From Oscarella lobularis (Eukaryota; Porifera; Homoscleromorpha; Homosclerophorida; Oscarellidae), in contig NC_089177.1 in NCBI RefSeq assembly GCF_947507565.1, positions 1,364,001-1,428,000 of the forward strand: a stretch of 64,000 nt of DNA, written 5' to 3'. The notes beneath the pieces are model-generated. The model saw nothing but the letters and a program-made list of their open reading frames with translations, was not told the origin of the DNA and ran no database searches. Positions within the stretch are counted from its first letter, which is position 1. Each line of letters starts with the position of its first letter. The translations under genes and the position numbers were made by a program. Below are positions 57,844 to 64,000 of this stretch, piece by piece.

Positions 57844-60800
57844 AACGACGACAGCAACGACGACGTCTCGGCTACGGCGGGCGAAAATGTCGCTCTATTG
57901 GGCAGTAAATCGGTCGTAAGGGGATGGGCGTTGAATTGGCAGCAGTTCAAAGCCTTTTCTTGGATTCGCTTTATTCTCATGCTTCGCAATCCGGCCGCCG
58001 TCATTTTCCGCGTGCTCTTGCCTCCCATTCTTATCGTCATCGCCGTCGTCGTCAGTCGATTGCTGTCTTCGAGTACGACCGAGTCGATTCGACTTCCCCT
58101 CAATTCGTCGCTCTATCTGTCGAATGCGACGAGTCGAACGTTCTCGCACCACTGCGATAATTATCCTCCTCTAAAGCCGCCTCTGCTCTTGAACAACGAG
58201 TCCAACTCCTACCCGGACTTACTGGATCAACTGACAAATCTTTCGACCGCTTATTGCTTCCCTGGCGTCGATTTCAACGGCGACGAACTCGACACGTATC
58301 TCTTGGACCATCCCTACCACGCCTTGGCGATCGAAGTGTCCGACGGCGGCAATCCGGCCGAGTATTCGACGTTCTACAACGACACTCTCATTCACTCGCT
58401 TCCCGTCGGAATAAACCTCATTAACAGTGCCTTATACAGAAACGCGACTCAGTCGTCGAACGGTATATCGGTTGCCAGTTATCCGTTTCCGTCGAAGAAT
58501 CCTCAGTTGCCGTTCGACCCCAATTCGTACACGGTTATCCTCATCGTTGGAATCGCGTTTCTTCTGATTCCGTCCGGCTTTGGAATCGACGTCGTGCTCG
58601 ATCGAGAGGTCAGCAAATATATTAACATTTATTTATTTATTTATCTTGATTTTTGCTAGGTGCGTGCGCGTCATCAATTGCACGTGTCTGGTTTGCGTCG
58701 TTCCACCTATTGGCTATCGACGATAGCGATTCATTCGACTACCTATCTAATTCCGGTTCTCGTCATGCTCGTTCTTGTACCCGTGTTGGATCTGAAGTCG
58801 CTGCGACCGGCACCGGCACTCGGTCTTCTGGTCATCGATCTTCTGCTCTCTTTACCTGTTCAGTCCCTCTTTGTCTACATATTGTCGTTTCTGTTCAATA
58901 AGTCGGAGACCGTGCAGGGCGTTATGCCGGCCTTGATTTCGACGCTCGGTCTCGTGCCGTTTATCGTCGTTGCTATCCTCTATAATCAAGCTCCTAACGT
59001 TATCGTTGCCTTGCATTACGTTTTCATGGTGCTCATTCCACCGTACACGACCATGGGCTCGCTCTGGTTCATAACAGTCGTAAGTGATTTTGGTCTAGTT
59101 GTTATTAGTTTTTTTTTTATTTGCGTTTTGGAGCAGGTTTATCAAGAGCACGTCTTTGATCCGTTTAACAACGATCTGTCTGCTGCTACCTATTTCGCCT
59201 TTTCCTCTCACATCTCGCCGGCTCTTCTTATTGTGAGTCAAATGAAATGCGTATTTAGATTTTCGTTCATTCTTTATTTAGCTCATTTTTGACATCTTTG
59301 CTCTATCGCTTCTTCTCTACTGGCTTGATAAGCGCAGTATCGGTGACCAAGGCTACATTTGCTCATGGTTCGCAACGTCTACGATACTCTTTTTATGTGG
59401 CCCTACGAGGTCAAAACAATGGGTATGCCGATGATGAATACACAGCTATTCATCAATACGGTACTCATTATTTTGACCATGTTATAGGGCCAGACCTTAG
59501 GGTGAATGTTAACCTGCCCTTTTCTTGCTTTTTAGTTCTTCTGCTCGAAGACAGGGCGATGTCGAGTCTTACTTGCTAGAAGACGACGATTCGGGTGACG
59601 ACGACGTCAGGAGAGAAGAGGAGTTGGTGAAAGAGTACGCCGGTTCGGCGTCTAGCCGCCGCGTTCCCATTATGATCAAAGGCTTGAGAAAGGAGTTTCC
59701 GAAGGAAACGAAGACCTGCTGCTCTTGTTGCGCCACGAAATCGAAGACGAAGGATGGTGACGACGACGCGAAAGTGGCTGTGAAGAATCTGAATCTTCGG
59801 GTTGAAAAGGGAGAAATATTCGGATTGCTCGGTCCGAATGGAGCGGGTAAAACGACGTCGCTGAATGTGTTTACTGGAGACTTGACGCCAACGCGAGGAA
59901 AGGTCGGTTTGATTTTTATAGCTAACAGCGTCCTCATTCTTGAGTTTCTGCAGGCCTATTTGGACGGTGCAGCGCTGGGGGATGATATCGGCGACGCGGC
60001 CCTCTCTCTCGGCTATTGTCCCCAAATCGATGCCCTCTGGCCCCTCGTCACCTTGAGAGAACATCTGACTCTCTACGCTTTGATCAAAGGCGTCAAACCC
60101 AGAGACACGGACGAGATGATCGAAAGGTGAGCCAGTGATTGGTTGACTTGAAAAACGTCTTAAAACTGATATTTTCTGCGCTAGATTCTGCAGTACGATG
60201 AAGATAGGGAATCACGTGGACAAAAGAGCCAAAGCGTTGTCCGGGGGAACGAAACGAAAAGTGAGCTATAAAACGCGTAATTTTTTTTTATCCACGTGCA
60301 CTTCGCGGTTATTCGCTTTTAGCTGAGTTTCCTCGTAAGCATGATGGGTGACCCTACCGTTCTGCTCATGGACGAACCATCGACGGGTATGGATCCTTCG
60401 TCGAAACGCTTTTTGTGGTAAACGTCTCGATGTGTTTTTCTATTCGTTTATATACGCACGTTCCTATAGGAATATTATTAGCGGAGTCGTGGCCGACAGC
60501 AAGGCTGCTATTCTCACGACGCATTCCATGGAAGAAGCGGACGCTCTTTGTTCTCGTGTCGGCATCATGGTAGCCGGGTCTCTCAGGTGAAACGCAAACG
60601 AATGAACTTACGTTTATTTGACCCCGTGCACGTGTACTTTAGATGCGTCGGATCGACTCAGCATCTCAAAAACAAGTACGGAGGTGGATACCATTTGGAA
60701 ATCAAACTATTTCCCCATCACGTCGACGACGAGTCCGAGTCGGGGCGTAACGTGCAAGTGTCTCTTTCTACGTCACTTAATCGAGAAGCTATGTCGTCAC

Positions 60801-61053
60801 CTGTGAAACGTCAGGTATCGGGGGGCGACGGTCGTTTGAGGGAGGTTGGACTGGAGCACGGATCGTCCGCTTTGGGTGCGCTCATGGATCACGTCAAAAA
60901 GGCTTTTCCCGGAGCCGTCCAAGTCGAGTGCTTCGGGGATCGGGCGACGTACAGCGTACCACGTGAGGCCGTTTCTTCTCTCGCTCAAGCCTTTTCGGAA
61001 TTGGAAAGAAGTAATGCGTTGTGTTCTTTCGATTTGTATGTTTCTATAATGAT

Positions 61054-61084
<31 letters not shown>

Positions 61085-61268
61085 CCCAAAGCAAAAGTTG
61101 ATTTTGGCGTTGAAGAATATAGTTTTAGCCAGGCTACACTAGAGCAGGTGAGCGAATAGCTTCCATCTCGTCGCTCGCTTTCTATTTCTCTCCCTGCCCG
61201 CTGCCGCTCCGCTTCTGTAGGTTTTTATCAGCTTCGCTAAGCAACAATTTGAAGCAGGGAAGGACTGA
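54917..61268 (+). CDS. ABCA-family full ABC transporter
   Basis: Complete plus-strand gene of about 18 exons. Exon 1 (54917-56409) codes the first helix ([19 protein letters not shown]), a glycosylated extracellular domain and six membrane segments ending [18 protein letters not shown], an ABCA hallmark. NBD1: Walker [29 protein letters not shown], signature LSGGQKRK, Walker [14 protein letters not shown], and H-loop [10 protein letters not shown]. The linker is acidic with an Asp run (57.81-57.84 kb). TMD2 spans 57.95-59.35 kb. NBD2: Walker [10 protein letters not shown], signature LSGGTKRK, Walker [15 protein letters not shown]-loop [10 protein letters not shown]. It ends [14 protein letters not shown] with TGA at 61266-61268. 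ABCA proteins move lipids across membranes; all catalytic motifs are intact, so it should be functional. It looks closest to ABCA3-type members, but the subfamily is not certain. One intron is GC-AG. Confidence 0.93.
57813..57850 (+). repeat. GAC microsatellite coding poly-Asp in ABCA linker
   Basis: A run of GAC triplets in frame codes eleven consecutive Asp, extended by NDD. It lies in the cytosolic linker between NBD1 and TMD2, a poorly conserved part of ABCA proteins, so length variation there is probably tolerated. Confidence 0.9.
61050..61081 (+). repeat. poly-C tract in the penultimate ABCA introns
   Basis: About 30 consecutive C bases form the pyrimidine tract of the intron ending TCTCCCAAAG before the exon coding [18 protein letters not shown]. 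Its exact length is likely to be polymorphic or affected by assembly. Confidence 0.85.
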
Positions 61269-61699
61269 GACTAACATTTTTGTGTAAATTGTAGTGACTG
61301 GTAGCCTAGAACCCGATTCTCGCATTGTTTTGCAGCTGTGCAGAAACCCAGTCAGGTCGCTCTAGTGTAACCAAAATACATTTGTGACCAGACCCTCCTT
61401 AGAGCTTGATATTAATTGACTATCGCTACCTAAACTAATTTGCAGAGGCCAACTATTTGACCTTTCATACCTGACCTTTCATAAGACTTCGTACGTCATG
61501 ACTATCGCTACCTAAACTAATTTGCAGAGGCCAACTATTTGACCTTTCATACCTGGCCTTTCATAAGACTTCGTACGAGCGCGACTGTCATGGCCGTTCG
61601 TCAGTCATGCCCTATCTATGTTCCGCGCCTATTATTGTACTTCTTGGTACTCGCGTGATGATTGATTTTCCTTTACTCGTTGTCTGTAGATTGGCGTTC
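61269..61699. other. intergenic spacer between ABCA and VioB-like genes
   Basis: Contains the ABCA 3' end and the promoter of the next plus-strand gene. The only structure I see is the 82-bp tandem duplication at 61417-61577. The ORF from ATG 61607 has a hydrophobic start and is in frame with the downstream gene, so an N-terminally extended product is possible. Confidence 0.45.
61417..61577. repeat. 82-bp tandem duplication
   Basis: The unit starting TGACTATCGCTACCTAAACT occurs at 61417 and again at 61499, nearly identical through CATAAGACTTCGTACG. Inside each unit GACCTTTCATACCT is followed by a partial repeat (GACCTTTCATAAG), so the array is itself built from a shorter motif. Confidence 0.9.
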
Positions 61700-64000
61700 A
61701 TGGTTTGTCCCGGAAGTGGAGAAAGAAAACTTCACGCCGCTACAGACTCCTCTATGGTGAAGCAGTTGAAACACTTCGGTGAGCTAGCTTGATAGCTTGG
61801 GATTTTCTGAGTTGCAGTCAACTTGAGCAGGCTTTGTTTGGTTCAGCCTACAGTAATTAGCCGTTTTTCTCTGCAGCCAAGTCGATGAATAAGCTCGATG
61901 ATATAAACTTCATTTCGCCGGATCTACGTCGGCCAGACATTTCTCAAGCAAACACTCAGGTGAGCTTTCGTGTCATGAGATGGAAGAGACTTTACGTTCA
62001 TCGTTATAGGCGTGTCCGGATCCGCTGACTAAGTGCATCAACGAAGCACCGGGTTTTTCCTATATGGACCGACCTCGTATCGGCTTCTCCGGCCTCTTTC
62101 GTAGCGACGTTTCGACCGTCAACAACGACCCCCGCAACTTCGACACAGAAAATTTCAAACTAGTAGACGAACTGATATTCAACTCGGGATACGCCGGCTG
62201 GAATCCGAGGGGAACGGCGTCTTTTCTTTTCCGCGATGTTTCAATAACGGAAGCGTGTCCTTTAGTTGGCTTCTGCAATACGGTGGACGGGGTCGTCGGC
62301 GAAGCGCTCGACACCGGCGTTTCTCGAGTCTCGGCGAAAATGGTCGATTTGGATCCGGAAAACCAGATGACGTCGACACTGTTTGGATTGCGTTTGGCCA
62401 TTCGATCGTACGATGCGTACCAGGGCCCGACGTTGGTGTCGGGCGACTTCAAACCGGCAGCGTTTAGCGAAATCTGGCAGAATCGTCAAGGACCCGGTGA
62501 CGACTTTCTCGCTGCCAGCTACCAGTCGATCATCGAGAACGTCGAGTGGGATTTGTCAAAAGTGAAGTCTCCAACGCTGCAGGAGCTTAAAAAGATATCG
62601 GAGAAAAATGGAAATATTCTCTCGATAAAGTTTGAAGTTCGCCACTATCATGCGAGTTCAAGCAATCCGCTATATACTTTTGGGTACGTGAGTGGAACGA
62701 TTGGGCCGGCGTCTGCTGGCGAGCCGCACAACTTTGTCCGCGGCCGCCTTCTTCGCGGCTCCGGACTTTCTGCCGTCAATTTGTTGCCCTTCGTCGTACG
62801 GACTGACGCGAAAACCGGTGTTCGTACGTTATTGGCTGACGTCGGAAACGCATTTGGTAGATCAAGTGACGACACGGGCTACAATATCGCTTATCTCGGT
62901 GACTCAGTTTGCATCTCCACTGTCGATGATCCCAAGAGCGTCGGAGTCATTGATTTGACGGTGCCTCTCCTCAAAACGAATGTAATGGAGTTCGTGCTTC
63001 CGGAGGAAGTGAGCGAAGACGACGAACTTCAGCTACTCAAATGCAATCCCCGTGGAGGAGTCAATACGAAGGTTCCTCCGCTAATGAATGAAGTAGATGT
63101 TCTCGTTCGACCCACGACGCAATTCGTGAACCGTATGGATCCGGGGAGCAACTTGACGTACACGTTTTTTGCTACTCATCGAGGGAAGCCAATATGCAAC
63201 TACGAAATCTCCTTCAAAGTCGTGTGGACTCCTAGAGAGGATCCTGTAGGAAAACGACAGCCTCACGTGGAAGCACTTACACTAAATGGTCATAAAGAGG
63301 AAACGGAAGTTCACACTGACTGCGACGGCCTAGCGAAGTTGGTGTTGAGAGCTAGCAAAAACGGCCCTGGAAATCCGCGCAAGTTCATTGACGGCGAACT
63401 GTACACAGTTTTTTACTGTCCGGATAGAGGAGTATCGACGACGTTAAGCCTTCACTTGTACGACAAATTCGACTGCAGTGGAATTACGACGTGGTGGGGC
63501 TCCGATGACGAGAGATGCAGTAGCGTCTATGCCATACTGAAGCAATACAACGATTTGTACCCCATGATGAGACAAATTGTTTCTCTTGGCGACTACTACA
63601 GCGTCGTCGATAAATCCAAGGCTATACTCCATACGCTGAGTCTGGATATAGATGACCCTGGGCATATGCCTACGACTAGGGATCTTTCTACGGCTAAGAG
63701 AGAAATGATCATGAAATGGCTTTCCTCTGAAACTAAATACGTGGGCTCGCGACCTCTCTATGATCTACCGGGCGTTTGCAAGGCTCTTCAACTAGCTATT
63801 CAAGTGGAACACTCGACAATTCCATTGTACCTCTATCCTTATTTTTCCATCAAACCGGGACAAAATAGACAGGTAGCCGACATTCTCCTCTCTATTGTTC
63901 TACAAGAGATGCGTCACATTGTGCTTGCTGGCAATGTTTTGAATGCTATCAAAGAATGCCGGAAGTTAGCCATTACTCCTGATTTGCGTGGAAAGAGCTT
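61700..64000 (+). CDS. VioB-like protein with ferritin-like domain (3' end beyond window)
   Basis: Plus-strand gene: exon 1 from ATG 61700 (MVCPGSGERKLHAATDSS) to about 61778, exon 2 61877-61959, and a long exon 3 from 62010 past the window end. An ATG at 61607 is an in-frame alternative. Exon 3 opens with RPRIGFSGLFRSDVSTVNND, like the start of bacterial VioB. It then has a long beta-rich region, the block LYPMMRQIVSLGDYYSVVD … MPTTRDLSTAKREMIMKWL, and a four-helix ferritin-like domain: LQLAIQVEHSTIPLYLYPY with glutamate E and LQEMRHIVLAGNVL with an ExxH motif, matching the VioB/RebD/StaD family. VioB is a heme enzyme that couples two indole-3-pyruvate imine units in violacein synthesis. Here the real substrate is unknown. 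GT-AG introns argue against bacterial contamination. Confidence 0.75.

Noticed and set aside
61607-61699. Hydrophobic N-terminal extension of the VioB-like gene as a signal peptide
   Set aside because: In frame but it crosses a CTGTAG acceptor-like site and the family start fits better with the ATG at 61700; left as an alternative.

Overview
The window is nuclear DNA of an intron-dense, compact animal genome. Genes are split by many short introns (about 45-200 bp, GT-AG and one GC-AG). Intergenic gaps are mostly 0.3-2 kb. The proteins are metazoan: EGF, sushi/CCP, VWD, DOMON-like, cadherin-like, ankyrin-ROC-COR-death and ABCA. I infer an early-branching metazoan, most likely a sponge; no single gene proves the taxon. 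Exon edges are read by eye and should be treated as plus or minus a few bases.

Left part (1-29.5 kb, all minus strand). A very large secreted, VWDE-like multidomain gene (3.8-23.7 kb) lies between two paralogous EGF/FAM171-like genes (<1-2.05 kb and 26.0-29.5 kb). The large gene reads signal peptide, D8C, Ig-like, VWD, EGF, HYR/cadherin-like, EGFs, DOMON-like, 2 CCP, then three tandem ~2.84 kb modules of cadherin-like, EGF and CCP domains, then a second DOMON-like domain, 2 CCP, more cadherin-like repeats and a C-terminal tail. A 911-bp inverted-repeat transposon with a perfect 9-bp target duplication sits just upstream of it.

Middle (30-45.5 kb, minus). An intronless DUF4470-MYND gene comes first, then a stray copy of one EGF exon of the VWDE-like gene. 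Next is a ROCO gene whose N-terminus is an array of about 45 ankyrin repeats, each on its own phase-0 exon, followed by ROC, COR and a death-fold domain without a kinase.

Right part (45.5-64 kb). It holds a decayed ERCC6/CSB-like helicase pseudogene (+), a small two-exon secreted protein (-), an ABCA fragment (+), an NHL-propeller/coiled-coil gene (+), an unrecognised 237-residue ORF (+), a complete ABCA full transporter (+), and the 5' two-thirds of a gene related to bacterial VioB-type enzymes with a ferritin-like domain (+), cut by the window end.

The main theme is duplication: paralogous gene pairs, internal module triplication, ankyrin-exon amplification, exon-sized fragments dropped elsewhere, and one pseudogene. 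No operon or CRISPR is present, and I found no RNA gene.
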